Shown here: positions 17,674 to 26,289 of the stretch, in pieces
Layout of the letters: each line of letters starts with the position of its first letter
How positions within the stretch are numbered: position 1 is the stretch's first letter
NCBI RefSeq assembly: GCF_040537815.1
Contig: NZ_JBEWSZ010000001.1
Location: 2,790,001-2,854,000, forward strand
DNA length: 64,000 nt
Direction of reading: 5' to 3'
From: Mesorhizobium shangrilense
Lineage (GTDB): Bacteria > Pseudomonadota > Alphaproteobacteria > Rhizobiales > Rhizobiaceae
The notes under the pieces: generated by a model
Database searches by the model: none
Seen by the model: only the letters and a program-made list of their open reading frames with translations
Told to the model about the DNA's origin: nothing
Program-made: the position numbers and the translations under genes

Positions 17674-17680
17674 GAACTCA

Positions 17681-18796
17681 ATGGAACCAATCTGGGCCGT
17701 CGGCTTGATGACCGGCACCGTGCTTGACGGCAATATCGACGTTGCCCTGATCAAGACCGATGGCGAGCGGATCGCGGATTTCGGCACCTACACGCTGGCG
17801 CCCTACCCCGCAACGATCCGCACCCTGCTGGAGGAGACGCTGCGCCAGGCGAGGCTCTGGAATTTCGTAGGCCCGGAGCCGGCAATCTTTCGCGAAGCAG
17901 AAGAGGCACTGACACGCGCGCAATCGACAGCAGTCAAGGATCTCGTCGAAAGCTACGGACTGACGATGGCCGATATCGGCGTCGTCGGCTTCCATGGCCA
18001 GACCGTGCTGCATCGCGCGCCGCAGGTCGGGCGGCTCGGCCAGACCCGCCAGCTTGGCGACGGCGCCCTGATGCATTCCATCCTGGGCACCAAGGTCGCC
18101 TATGATTTCCGCTCGGCAGACATGCGCGCCGGCGGCCAGGGCGCGCCGCTGTCCGCCGCCTACCATGCCGCGCTGTTGCGCGACGCCGACGCCAGCGGCG
18201 ATACCGCCGTGCTCAATCTCGGCGGCGTCGCCAACATCACCTGGTGGGACGGCAAGGACAATGTCGTGGCCTTCGATACCGGCCCCGCCAATGCGCCCTT
18301 GAACGATTTCATCAAGTCGAAAGGGCTTGGCGAGATGGACCGAGACGGCGCGCTGGCACGCGCGGGCAAGGTCGATGAAGCCCGGCTCGCCAAGTTGTTG
18401 CAGCACCCCTATCTGACCAAGTCTTACCCCAAGTCGCTCGACCGTTTCGATTTCGGCTCAGCGATGGCGGATGGCATGAACGCCGAGGATGGCGCGGCGC
18501 TGCTGACGGCGTTCACGGCATCCGCCGTCGGCAAGGCGCTCAACCTGCTGCCGCACAGGCCGAAAAAGCTGGTGGTTAGCGGCGGCGGCCGCCACAATCC
18601 GATGATGATGGAGATGCTTGCCAGCCGCGCCGGTGTCGACGCCGTGCAGGCAGAAACGCTGGGCTGGAAAGGCGACGCGGTGGAAGCCGAATGCTTCGCC
18701 TTCCTCGCGGTTCGCGTGCTCAGGGGCTTGCCGATCAGTTTTCCGTCGACGACCGGCGTGCCGCAACCCATGCGCGGCGGGCGGCTGGCGGGTTAA
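17681..18796 (+). CDS. anmK: Anhydro-N-acetylmuramic acid kinase AnmK
   Basis: A 371-residue AnmK, which hydrolyses and phosphorylates 1,6-anhydro-MurNAc to MurNAc-6-phosphate, the substrate of MurQ. It has the ATP-binding opening [18 protein letters not shown], the HGQTVLHR segment, the active-site block with Asp147 before [23 protein letters not shown] and VSGGGRHNP. The ATG at 17681 lies 7 bases after the hydrolase stop; a longer frame open from 17456 is not needed, because homology starts at MEPIWAVG. With MurQ upstream it makes a two-enzyme route from anhydro-MurNAc to GlcNAc-6-phosphate. Its 3' end overlaps the convergent GNAT gene by 4 bases. Confidence 0.94.
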   Translation: MEPIWAVGLMTGTVLDGNIDVALIKTDGERIADFGTYTLAPYPATIRTLLEETLRQARLWNFVGPEPAIFREAEEALTRAQSTAVKDLVESYGLTMADIGVVGFHGQTVLHRAPQVGRLGQTRQLGDGALMHSILGTKVAYDFRSADMRAGGQGAPLSAAYHAALLRDADASGDTAVLNLGGVANITWWDGKDNVVAFDTGPANAPLNDFIKSKGLGEMDRDGALARAGKVDEARLAKLLQHPYLTKSYPKSLDRFDFGSAMADGMNAEDGAALLTAFTASAVGKALNLLPHRPKKLVVSGGGRHNPMMMEMLASRAGVDAVQAETLGWKGDAVEAECFAFLAVRVLRGLPISFPSTTGVPQPMRGGRLAG

Positions 18797-19218
18797 TCCG
18801 CCAGCTTCTTCTGCAGGAAGATGCGGCTGCGACCGACGGGGAAATCGGCAAGCGTTCCGAACGGCCGATAGCCCTGGCGTTCATAGACCTTGGCGGCCTT
18901 CGGGCTGAACGTGTCGATCCAGGCGTTTTTACAGCCGCGCGCAGCGGCTTCCTGCTCGGCAGCGTCGAGCATCCTGCCTGCCATGTGCTGGCCGCGCAGG
19001 CGCTCGTCGACCCAGAGCCATTGCACGTAAAGCCAGCCCCAGGCGGTGTATCCCGAAATACCGGCAACCACCGCGCCATCCTCGTCGCGAACGAACACGG
19101 CGAGCGGTTTTCTCCCGGACGTGCCGACGTCACTGTCATTGAACGCGGTGAGGCGCTCGCCAAGAAAGGCCAGTTCTTCCGGCCGTGGATCGGCGGTCGT
19201 TGCGAGGATCGTGTTCAT
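18793..19218 (-). CDS. GNAT-family N-acetyltransferase
   Basis: A 141-residue GCN5-type acetyltransferase. The acetyl-CoA pyrophosphate loop is [18 protein letters not shown], followed by the [27 protein letters not shown] segment in which the family's acetyl-CoA-binding end strand and Tyr are found. It should acetylate an amino group on a small molecule or protein; the substrate cannot be read. It is convergent with anmK and 79 bases after the MFS gene on the same strand, so the two may be co-transcribed. Confidence 0.85.
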   Translation of the reverse strand: MNTILATTADPRPEELAFLGERLTAFNDSDVGTSGRKPLAVFVRDEDGAVVAGISGYTAWGWLYVQWLWVDERLRGQHMAGRMLDAAEQEAAARGCKNAWIDTFSPKAAKVYERQGYRPFGTLADFPVGRSRIFLQKKLAD

Positions 19219-19297
19219 GGCCGGGTCCCGCTGGGGATGAATATCTCCTGAGCGTGTAGCGAAGGACCAGACAAGGAAGCAAGCTTTGTTGCGTTGC

Positions 19298-20488
19298 CTA
19301 AACCCGCGCGGCCTGAGCGGAAGGCCACGCCGCAGCGGCGGCGGCGATCAGCATCAGCAGTGCGGCGACCATTGCCGAAGCGGCAAATCCCAGGCTGGAA
19401 TAGATCGGCCCGAAGCCGGTGGTGCCGATGAACACCGCCAGATAGGTCACCGCGCTGTTCAGGCCCATGACGGTGCCGCGCCGCGCGGGATCGAGCGCTG
19501 TCAGGCATGTCACCAGCACATTCAGCCCAAAATGATTGGCAAGGCCCCAGGCCGCGACAACAGCCATGGTCAAGCCAAAGCTGTCGCTTGCGGCGGCAAT
19601 CGCCAGATAGACGATCGCGACGAGCAGATAGGCGAACGGCATGACCCGGCGCGCGCCGATGCGATCGATGATGCCATCGAGAAGGGCCGCCGTGCCAAAG
19701 CCGATGCCGTAGGCAAGGGCCGCCAAGCCGTTGGCACTGACCGGTCGACCCAACCCGGTGTGCAGATGATCGCCAAGATAGGCATAGACGCCGTAGAACG
19801 CGGTCATGAATGCGGCGCAGGCGACCAAAAGCGGTACAATGCCTGGGACGCGCAGCGCGTCGAGCGGTGTCGGCGCCGGACCGCTTTTCCTGGCGTCGCT
19901 GAGCGATGTCATGGCCAGTCCGCACAGCGCGAGAACCGCAAGAATGGCAACCGCCGCGAACACCGCGCGCCAATGCACCAGATCCGCAAGCACCGCCGAC
20001 AGCGAAACCCCGGCCACCATGCTCAGCGTCCACCCGGTCAGCACGACGCCGATCGTTCCGCTTTCCCGTCCGGGCGGCGCGATCGCCGCCGCGCTGGCGT
20101 AGATCGCCGGCATGGCGACACCTGCGGCTATGCCGGCGACAAGCTGCGCCGCGACCAGTGCCATCACCGTGGGCGCCGCCGCACTGGCGACAAGCGCCAG
20201 CGCCAGGAGCAGCAATGCGCCCTGAAGCATCCGGCGGGCGCCGACCCGATCGATATAGCGGGCCAGAAACAGGGCACTGGCTGAAGTGCCGAGGCCGAAG
20301 GCGGCTGAAGCAATCATGACCATCGGCACGGTTGTCGAAAAAGAAGTGGCAACAGCCGGTGCTATCGGGCCGAGCACCAGCGAGTTGGAGCCGATCACGG
20401 CGATGCATCCGGTAAGCAGATAGGCGAGTGCCGGAATGGGCGGGACCACGGCTGATGCCAATGTTGCTGATTGATCAGTGTTCGACAT
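19298..20488 (-). CDS. MFS transporter (DHA1-type drug/metabolite exporter)
   Basis: A 396-residue major facilitator protein with about 12 hydrophobic segments in two halves. The MFS motif between helices 2 and 3 is visible as FLARYIDRVGARRM, and a matching half-repeat LLDGIIDRIGARRVMPFAY occurs after helix 8. Length and layout fit the arabinose-efflux/Bcr-type exporters. It is divergent from an Lrp-type regulator only 48 bases away, with a palindrome between. Amino acid or drug export controlled by the Lrp protein is the usual arrangement. The substrate is unknown. Confidence 0.87.
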   Translation of the reverse strand: MSNTDQSATLASAVVPPIPALAYLLTGCIAVIGSNSLVLGPIAPAVATSFSTTVPMVMIASAAFGLGTSASALFLARYIDRVGARRMLQGALLLLALALVASAAAPTVMALVAAQLVAGIAAGVAMPAIYASAAAIAPPGRESGTIGVVLTGWTLSMVAGVSLSAVLADLVHWRAVFAAVAILAVLALCGLAMTSLSDARKSGPAPTPLDALRVPGIVPLLVACAAFMTAFYGVYAYLGDHLHTGLGRPVSANGLAALAYGIGFGTAALLDGIIDRIGARRVMPFAYLLVAIVYLAIAAASDSFGLTMAVVAAWGLANHFGLNVLVTCLTALDPARRGTVMGLNSAVTYLAVFIGTTGFGPIYSSLGFAASAMVAALLMLIAAAAAAWPSAQAARV

Positions 20489-20501
20489 ATTGCCATAGTG
20501 A

Positions 20502-20516
20502 CCGAATTCAATTCGG
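20502..20516. promoter_or_regulatory. Candidate Lrp-type operator
   Basis: Perfect palindrome CCGAATT-C-AATTCGG in the 48-base gap between the divergent MFS and Lrp/AsnC genes. Its place in the only promoter space of both genes points to an operator for the Lrp protein. Confidence 0.55.
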
Positions 20517-20536
20517 CGGCAATTGGAAATCCTCGG

Positions 20537-21076
20537 ATGGATGAAGAAACAGATGGCATTCAGCAGAACAAGCCTGCGGCCCGTGATCTCGACGCGATAG
20601 ACCGAAAGATATTAGGCGTCCTGGTCGATGATGCCACGATCAGCTACGCCGAACTCGGCGATCGCGTCGGCCTTTCGCCGCCGGCGGCCCATGAAAGGGT
20701 CAAGCGGCTTCGGCGCAGCGGCGCCATCCGCGGCACCGTCGCACTCGTCGATCCCAAGGCCGTGCGCAAACCACTGCTTGCCTTCGTGCATGTCGACACC
20801 AGGGGCTGGGGAAAGACTCCCGAACTGATGGCGATTTCCGAGCATCCGGAAGTCGAGGAGATCCATTCGGTGGCCGGCGATTCCTGCATGCTGCTGAAGG
20901 TCCGCACCGAGGACACAAGGGCACTCGAAGGCCTGTTGGCCCGGCTTTACGAGACGCCTGGCGTCGTCTCGACCAGAAGCTACGTGGTTCTGTCGACCTA
21001 TCTCGAGCGACCGGTGCAGCCCGGAAACACAAAGGAGTGGCCGACGCCCCGGCACATGACCAAGCCTTTGTATTAG
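20537..21076 (+). CDS. Lrp/AsnC-family transcriptional regulator
   Basis: A 179-residue feast/famine regulator. The N-terminal winged helix (LDAIDRKILGVLVDDATISYAELGDRVGLSPPAAHERVKRL) is followed by the RAM effector domain, with HPEVEEIHSVAGDSCMLLKVRTED as the characteristic amino-acid-binding region. The start at 20537 gives the usual length; a TTG at 20471 in the same frame would overlap the divergent MFS gene and is unlikely. Lrp-type regulators next to a divergent exporter commonly sense an amino acid and switch the exporter on. Confidence 0.9.
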   Translation: MDEETDGIQQNKPAARDLDAIDRKILGVLVDDATISYAELGDRVGLSPPAAHERVKRLRRSGAIRGTVALVDPKAVRKPLLAFVHVDTRGWGKTPELMAISEHPEVEEIHSVAGDSCMLLKVRTEDTRALEGLLARLYETPGVVSTRSYVVLSTYLERPVQPGNTKEWPTPRHMTKPLY

Positions 21077-21221
21077 CGCAACGTCTTTCGGCGCGTGCCC
21101 AAGATCGGGAGCATCAAGCGCCGACGCCGAAATCCATCGGGCGGCACGTATCCTTTTTCTGACGCCGTACGTCTTGATTGCAGCCGGCGACATGTTCCGG
21201 CCCGTGATCGTGGAGAAGGCA

Positions 21222-21641
21222 ATGCTGAAAACTCATACAGGGAGCTGCCACTGCGGCAAAGTCCGGTTCGAGGCCGATATCGACATCAGCCAAGGCACCG
21301 TCAAATGCAATTGTTCGACGTGCACCAAGACGCGCTCCTGGATCGGGTTCGTCGCGCCACAAAACTTCCGTCTCGTATCGGGAGCGCAATCGCAGACTGA
21401 ATACCAATGGACGCCGCCTGGCAGAGAAGGTCCCAGCATCCAGTATCATTTCTGCTCGACGTGTGGGACCCGGATGCCGGCACGAGGCGATATCCCGGCC
21501 CTTGGTGGCGTCGTCTATGCCATTCCGATGGCGGCGCTTGACGATGTCGACCCGGACGAGTTGGCGGCCGCCCCGGTGATGTATGTTGACGGCAGGCACG
21601 ATCGCTTCGATCGGACTCCCGATGACATCAGGCTGATGTAA
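21222..21641 (+). CDS. GFA/CENP-V family zinc protein
   Basis: A 139-residue protein of the glutathione-dependent formaldehyde-activating (GFA) family. The zinc-binding cysteines are in GSCHCGKVRF, KCNCSTCTKT and YHFCSTCGTR, the full set for two zinc ions. The name is historical; most members have no proven reaction, although glutathione adduct formation with formaldehyde was described for the founder. The start at 21222 has GGAGAAGG just upstream. It lies 53 bases before the ECF sigma factor gene on the same strand and could belong to the same stress unit. Confidence 0.85.
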   Translation: MLKTHTGSCHCGKVRFEADIDISQGTVKCNCSTCTKTRSWIGFVAPQNFRLVSGAQSQTEYQWTPPGREGPSIQYHFCSTCGTRMPARGDIPALGGVVYAIPMAALDDVDPDELAAAPVMYVDGRHDRFDRTPDDIRLM

Positions 21642-21694
21642 GATGGCGGAGCCGCGCCGGGCGTGCGTACTCTCTGCGGGAGTGTTCTGATGCC

Positions 21695-22672
21695 ATGACG
21701 ATGCAACAGAGATACGAACCCACCGGGCTTTTCGACGTCCGTTACGCCGCCTTCCTGGCGACGGTCGCGCATTTGCGCGTGCGACTGCATCGCTACTGCG
21801 CACGCATGACGGGTTCCACGCTCGACGCTGAAGACGTGATGCAGGAAGCGCTGTTCGAGGCCTACCGGAAGATCGAGAAGCTCGATGATCCCGGCGCCCT
21901 TCGCCCCTGGCTGTTTCGCATTGCGCACAATCGCTGCATCGATTTCCTGCGCAGCCGGCAGGCGCGCGAGCGGGCGGAAGCCAATTTTGCCGAGGATGAG
22001 ATCATCTTGCCCGTCGAGCCGGCTGGCCAGGGTGCCGAGCGCGCGATCGAACGGCTGGTGATCCACCTGCCGCCCAAGGAGCGCGCCTGCGTTCTGCTCA
22101 AGGATGTCTTCGATTATTCGCTGGAAGAGATCGCCGACCTCGTCGATTCGACGGTGGGCGGCGTCAAGGCGGCGTTGAGCCGTGGACGGTCGAAGCTGGC
22201 GGCGTTGCCAGCGGAGCCGCTTGCGGATTCGGCGCCCGAGCGCGATCCTGAACTTTCGAAACTGCTCAGTCGCTATGTCGAACTCTTCAATCGCCGCGAC
22301 TGGGACGGCGTGCGGGCACTGACCAGCGCCGATGCACAGCTGCGGGTCTCGGATTGTTTCCGAGGCCAGCTGTCGGAATCGCCCTATTTTGTCGAATATG
22401 AAAAGGGCAAGGCGACCTGGAAGATGGTGGTTGGCGAGGTCGATGGCGAGGCGCTTTTGCTCGTTCTTCATCGAAACGACGACGACGTTTGGAAGCCCGC
22501 CTACCCGGTTCGAATCCAGGCAGCCGATGGGACCATCGATCGCATCGCCGATTATTATGCTTGCCCCTGGATGTTGCCGGCAGCTCTCGTTGTCGGCGTC
22601 GATCCCGATAATACAGGGATCGACGCCGACAGTATGAGGCGCTTTACTGAAGCTTCGCCTGCAGGGCGTTGA
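21695..22672 (+). CDS. ECF sigma factor with C-terminal SnoaL/NTF2-like domain
   Basis: A 325-residue extracytoplasmic-function sigma factor. Region 2 (residues ~25-95) includes STLDAEDVMQEALFEAYRKI and PWLFRIAHNRCIDFLR. Region 4 (~125-175) has LPPKERACVLLKDVFDYSLEEIADLVDSTVGGVKAALSRGR. An extra ~130-residue domain follows, beginning LLSRYVELFNRRDWDGVRAL, of the SnoaL/NTF2 fold. In ECF groups built this way (such as ECF41), the tail can regulate the sigma factor in place of a membrane anti-sigma factor. No anti-sigma gene is seen next to it. Its 3' end overlaps the convergent solute-binding-protein gene by 29 bases. Confidence 0.88.
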   Translation: MTMQQRYEPTGLFDVRYAAFLATVAHLRVRLHRYCARMTGSTLDAEDVMQEALFEAYRKIEKLDDPGALRPWLFRIAHNRCIDFLRSRQARERAEANFAEDEIILPVEPAGQGAERAIERLVIHLPPKERACVLLKDVFDYSLEEIADLVDSTVGGVKAALSRGRSKLAALPAEPLADSAPERDPELSKLLSRYVELFNRRDWDGVRALTSADAQLRVSDCFRGQLSESPYFVEYEKGKATWKMVVGEVDGEALLLVLHRNDDDVWKPAYPVRIQAADGTIDRIADYYACPWMLPAALVVGVDPDNTGIDADSMRRFTEASPAGR

Positions 22673-23903
22673 CGTCATCCGTCGTCATTTCGCCGTCAGT
22701 GGTCACCTTGCCGTCGGTGATCTTCCAGAGGCGGAACGGGCCGGTAATGTCGCCGTACTTGTCGAAGGCGACCGGGCCGATGACGCCTTCGTAGCGGATC
22801 GGCTTGCCGTCCTTGATCAGGCCGAGCGCCTTGGCGAACTCCTCCTTGCCGGCAAAGATCGGCGTGCCGGCGGGATCGACCGCCTTGTACATCGCGTCCT
22901 TGATCTTGGCCGGATCCTCGGAGCCGGCAATGGCGATGGCCAGCCCGACAATGGCGCCGGCATCATAGGAACGGTCGGCCGCCGGGTTCGACGGTTCGAT
23001 GCCGGAGAATGCCTTGTAGTTCTTCATGAAATAGTCGGTCGATGCGGTCGGGCTGGTGCCGGACGAGGTGCCATAGGCATCCTTCAGATAGTCGGCGCCG
23101 ACGGACTCGATGAAGTCCGGGCTGTTCATGCCGTCATTGAGCAGGAATTTCTGGACGCCGCCCTGCGAGATCCAGGTGCGAGCGATGGTCGCGCCATCGA
23201 CGGGCGTGCTGACGAGATAAAGCCCATCCGGCCCGCCGGCCATCGCCGCCGTGACTTCGGAGGCATAGCTCGACTGCTTTTCGTTGTAGGGCGTGTCGGA
23301 GACGATGGTGCCGCCGAGTGCCTTGTAGGCGCGCGAGAATTCCGCCGACATGTTGACGCCGAAGTCGTTGTTGACGTGGATGATCGCAAGCTTCTTGAAG
23401 CCCTTGTCGACGGCGTATTTGGCGGCGGCGACGCCCTGCAGTGCATCCGAGGTGATGGTGCGGAAGAAGATGCCGTTGGTCTTGCCGTCACGCCCGAGCG
23501 TCGTCAGCGTCGGCGAGGACGAAGCGGGCGAGACCTGGACGATCTTGGCCGGTGCGGTGACCGAGGTCAGGATCGGGATCGACACGGAGGAGATGATGCC
23601 GCCGATGATGACCGGCACCTTCTTCACCTGAACCAACTGCGTCGCGGCGTCGACCGCGATGTTGCCCTGGCTCTGGCTGTCACGGGTATCGGTCGCCAGA
23701 TCGCAGCCGCGCACGCCACCGGCGTCATTGATGTCACGGAAAGCCATCTCGACCGATTTGGCGCCGGCCTGGCCGTATTCGCCGGCCGGACCGGTCAGTT
23801 CCATGACGAGGCCGACGGTGATCTTGCAATCGGCGGCGTGGGCTGCGCCGGCTGCGGTCAGCAGCGCGAGCGCGGTGGTGATTTGAAGGATCGTCTTGGT
23901 CAT
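22644..23903 (-). CDS. Branched-chain amino acid-type ABC substrate-binding protein (LivK-like)
   Basis: A 419-residue periplasmic binding protein of the Leu/Ile/Val family (Peripla_BP_6). The signal peptide ends AAGAAHA. The mature part starts ADCKITVGLVMELTGPAGEYGQAGAKS and keeps GGIISSVSIPILTSVTAP and the lobe-2 strand FKKLAIIHVNNDFGVNM. It probably feeds the LivHMGF-type permease and ATPase genes at 27130-30588, which are on the other strand and have no binding protein of their own. It is the last gene of the minus-strand operon with DUF3830, TIGR04076, aldo/keto reductase and NTF2-like genes. The real ligand need not be an amino acid. Confidence 0.9.
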   Translation of the reverse strand: MTKTILQITTALALLTAAGAAHAADCKITVGLVMELTGPAGEYGQAGAKSVEMAFRDINDAGGVRGCDLATDTRDSQSQGNIAVDAATQLVQVKKVPVIIGGIISSVSIPILTSVTAPAKIVQVSPASSSPTLTTLGRDGKTNGIFFRTITSDALQGVAAAKYAVDKGFKKLAIIHVNNDFGVNMSAEFSRAYKALGGTIVSDTPYNEKQSSYASEVTAAMAGGPDGLYLVSTPVDGATIARTWISQGGVQKFLLNDGMNSPDFIESVGADYLKDAYGTSSGTSPTASTDYFMKNYKAFSGIEPSNPAADRSYDAGAIVGLAIAIAGSEDPAKIKDAMYKAVDPAGTPIFAGKEEFAKALGLIKDGKPIRYEGVIGPVAFDKYGDITGPFRLWKITDGKVTTDGEMTTDDVNALQAKLQ

Positions 23904-23960
23904 TGTTGTTCCCCTTTCGGTACACGACTCTCGTTGATGTCTGTCGATGTCTGGAGCCTG

Positions 23961-24389
23961 TCAGCCTTCCGGCATCTGCAGCCAGGTTTCATGCAGATGC
24001 CGCCATTCGACGCCGTTGGGCGCCGAAGAACGGGTGGTGAAAACAGCGCTTGCCTGACGGCGGCTATGCTTGCCGCCACGGTGCTGTATCTCGATGTAGG
24101 AGACGATGATCGTGTCATCGCTTTCCCAGCCGGCCCTTATGTCGTCGGTGGAGATCAGGAAATCGCTGCCGCATGTGGCGCGGTTGGCCCTGACGTAGTC
24201 GAGCACGGCATCGCGATCGAGAATCTTGCCGCTTGGCGGGATCATGCGGAAGCCGTCACCGATGACGCTTTCGAAGCGGCCGAAATGGGTCTTGTCCGCA
24301 CTGACCGTTCGATACCATTCGAAGAAGAAATGGTGGAGATCGACGATTTCGGCGCGGGCGCGTGAGAACAAAGTGGGTCCGCTGGTCAT
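23961..24389 (-). CDS. SnoaL/NTF2-like small protein
   Basis: A 142-residue protein with the look of an NTF2-like cone fold: an N-terminal helix (DLHHFFFEWYRTV), then a helix with NTF2-typical FESVIGDGFRMIPPSGKILDRDAVLDYV, and strands ending RHLHETWLQMP. Such proteins are small-molecule isomerases, hydrolases or binding subunits; no catalytic residues can be assigned here. Its ATG overlaps the stop of the aldo/keto reductase (ATGA), and the binding protein follows 57 bases later. It therefore belongs to the same operon and pathway. Confidence 0.7.
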   Translation of the reverse strand: MTSGPTLFSRARAEIVDLHHFFFEWYRTVSADKTHFGRFESVIGDGFRMIPPSGKILDRDAVLDYVRANRATCGSDFLISTDDIRAGWESDDTIIVSYIEIQHRGGKHSRRQASAVFTTRSSAPNGVEWRHLHETWLQMPEG

Positions 24390-25441
24390 TTCTTCCCCGC
24401 ATTCAGGTTGTAATGCATGATCGAGCCATGGCGGCCGTGACGATCGCGCTCCAGCGTGTAGACGTCTCCCTCAAGACCATTGCCTTGCGCGATGACCGCG
24501 GCAATCCGAGCCCGATCCCCGGCATCAAGCGCGATATCCATGATCCCCGCATTGGCGAGCGCGTGCGCCTGATTGCGCGCGCCAACGATGACGGCCGCCA
24601 CCTGCGGCTGTTCGAGCACCCAGGCGCTGGCGATGGTGGCGATGTCGACCCCGTGGCGATCGCCGACGGCTTTCAGCGCGCCAAGCAGTTGCTGGAAGAG
24701 TTCCCAGCCGCCGAAATCATCGATGATCAGCTTGTATTTGACCAGCGAGCGGTTTTCGAGCGGCATGTCGGGCTCGGCAACGCCAAGCCACCTGTCGCTC
24801 AAAAACCCGCCCGCCACGGAACCGTAGCAGAGGAAATTGAAGCCGTTCCTGGCCGCGAGTGCCGCAAGGCTTTTGGCTGGCCGCTGGTCGAGCACGGAAT
24901 ATTGCAGTTGCTGGCTGACCAGCGGGATACCCGCATCGAGGATTTCGGTCAGGCGCTGCGTGTCGAAGTTGGTGGTGCCGAGATTGCGCACCTTGCCCTC
25001 GCGGCGCATCTCGTCGAGCCACCCCATCGCATCGACATAACCGGGCAACGCATAATCCCACCAGTGGAACTGCACGAGGTCGAGCCGCTCGGTCTTTAGC
25101 CGGCGCAGCGATTGCTCGACGATGCCGCGGATGTAGTCGCGGCTGATGTTCGACAGCCTTTCGAGATCGGGCACCAGCTTGGTGTGCACCCGCATCCTGG
25201 CGGCGACATCGAGACCGCGCTCGCTGGCAAGCCGCAGGCGCGCGGCACCAATCAGTTCCTCGACGCCGGTATAGATATCGGCGCAGTCATAGGTCCAGAT
25301 GCCCGCATCGAAAGTTGCGATGAGGTCGCTCACCGCCTGGCCGCGATCGATCGCGCCATGCCCGCCGGCAAGCTGCCAGCCGCCGCGAATGACGCGCGAG
25401 ATCGCATAGCCCGGGCTGAGTTCGAAGGTCCTGGCGGTCAT
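24386..25441 (-). CDS. Aldo/keto reductase
   Basis: A 351-residue NAD(P)H-dependent oxidoreductase of the aldo/keto reductase superfamily. The catalytic set appears as Asp/Tyr in YDCADIYTG, Lys in HTKL and the His position in LVQFHWWDY. The barrel continues with NLGTTNF and the cofactor-binding AAVIVGARNQAHA. It should reduce a carbonyl or oxidise an alcohol of the imported compound. It overlaps both neighbours (start with TIGR04076, end with NTF2-like) by 4 bases, so it is translated as part of one unit. Confidence 0.88.
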   Translation of the reverse strand: MTARTFELSPGYAISRVIRGGWQLAGGHGAIDRGQAVSDLIATFDAGIWTYDCADIYTGVEELIGAARLRLASERGLDVAARMRVHTKLVPDLERLSNISRDYIRGIVEQSLRRLKTERLDLVQFHWWDYALPGYVDAMGWLDEMRREGKVRNLGTTNFDTQRLTEILDAGIPLVSQQLQYSVLDQRPAKSLAALAARNGFNFLCYGSVAGGFLSDRWLGVAEPDMPLENRSLVKYKLIIDDFGGWELFQQLLGALKAVGDRHGVDIATIASAWVLEQPQVAAVIVGARNQAHALANAGIMDIALDAGDRARIAAVIAQGNGLEGDVYTLERDRHGRHGSIMHYNLNAGKK

Positions 25442-25791
25442 CTCTCTTCATTCTCCTTCGGCAACGGCACGGCCGTCGTTTCAGCATGGCTGAAGCGCCG
25501 TTTTCCGGTTCGGACGATGCGCAGCCGGCTGGCGCAATTCGGGTCCGGGCAGGCGATCTCGGCGTCCGACGTCATCCAGTCATTCCTGTCGGTCGGGCGC
25601 TGCTTGGCCGCCAGCAGCGGCAGGACGGCGGCAAGCGAATAGATCGAGAACCCCTGCCCCGCCGGCATCGACAGCATCTCCCCCTTGAGTTCTAAATAGT
25701 CGCCGGGTTTGGCGCCGCAATAGATCGGCTTGCCATCGGGGATGACCGCCTCGACGCGGAGATCGAAGAGTTCGAAACTGTCGTCGGCCAT
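25438..25791 (-). CDS. TIGR04076-family protein of unknown function
   Basis: A 117-residue protein that I recognise as the TIGR04076 type: FELFDLRVEAV, then YCGAKPGDYLELKGEMLSMP, then FSIYSLAAVLPLLAAKQRP and a C-terminal CPDPNC pair of cysteines. The conserved cysteines could bind a metal or form a disulfide. No reaction is known to me for the family. The gene directly abuts DUF3830 upstream (stop and start adjacent) and overlaps the aldo/keto reductase downstream. Confidence 0.7.
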   Translation of the reverse strand: MADDSFELFDLRVEAVIPDGKPIYCGAKPGDYLELKGEMLSMPAGQGFSIYSLAAVLPLLAAKQRPTDRNDWMTSDAEIACPDPNCASRLRIVRTGKRRFSHAETTAVPLPKENEER

Positions 25792-26280
25792 TCAGATCTC
25801 CACACGGGTGAAGGTGACATCGCAGGCGCCGTTGCGGCGGATGATACCGCAGGCGGCGGCGAACCGCTCACGGTCCTCAGGGCGGACCTGCGCGACAACG
25901 CTGCCGGCGAGCCAGCCGATCGGGAAGAGCAGGCGCGCGCCCTGACCGTAGAACAGGCCGATATCGAAAATCGCATTGGGATTGCCGCCCCACATGCGCG
26001 GCGGCACATAGGAGAGCACGATATCGCCGGGCTGCGGCGTCAGCGTCGCATTCTCCGCCGGCAGGGCCATGGCATACGACTGGCCCTCCAGATGCGTGGC
26101 GGGGACCGGGCAGGAGATTTCCGGGCCGGTCCACATCGCATGGATACCCGGCACGTCGCGCGGCTGCTCGAGATAGGCCCAGAGGAAGGCGGCGTTCTCA
26201 GGCGCCTTTTGCGGCAACAGCAGTGCCGTGACCGAGAGTTCGGAACGGGATTCGGTGATGATGATGGCGCGGCTGGTCAT
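25792..26280 (-). CDS. DUF3830-family protein (cyclophilin-like fold)
   Basis: A 162-residue protein resembling DUF3830: APENAAFLWAYLEQP near the N-terminus, GIHAMWTGPEISCPVP, then PQPGDIVLSYVPPRMWGG and an aromatic/Gly-rich FDIGLFYGQGARLLFP. The family is predicted to have a cyclophilin-like barrel and tends to occur in small catabolic operons. No activity is established that I know of. It is the second gene after the GntR regulator, 9 bases downstream of it, and one base away from the TIGR04076 gene. Confidence 0.65.
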   Translation of the reverse strand: MTSRAIIITESRSELSVTALLLPQKAPENAAFLWAYLEQPRDVPGIHAMWTGPEISCPVPATHLEGQSYAMALPAENATLTPQPGDIVLSYVPPRMWGGNPNAIFDIGLFYGQGARLLFPIGWLAGSVVAQVRPEDRERFAAACGIIRRNGACDVTFTRVEI

Positions 26281-26289
26281 ATCGGATAT

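Noticed and set aside
17456..17680. Longer AnmK start inside the hydrolase gene
   Set aside because: Homology to AnmK begins at MEPIWAVG (17681); the upstream codons merely overlap the hydrolase in another frame.
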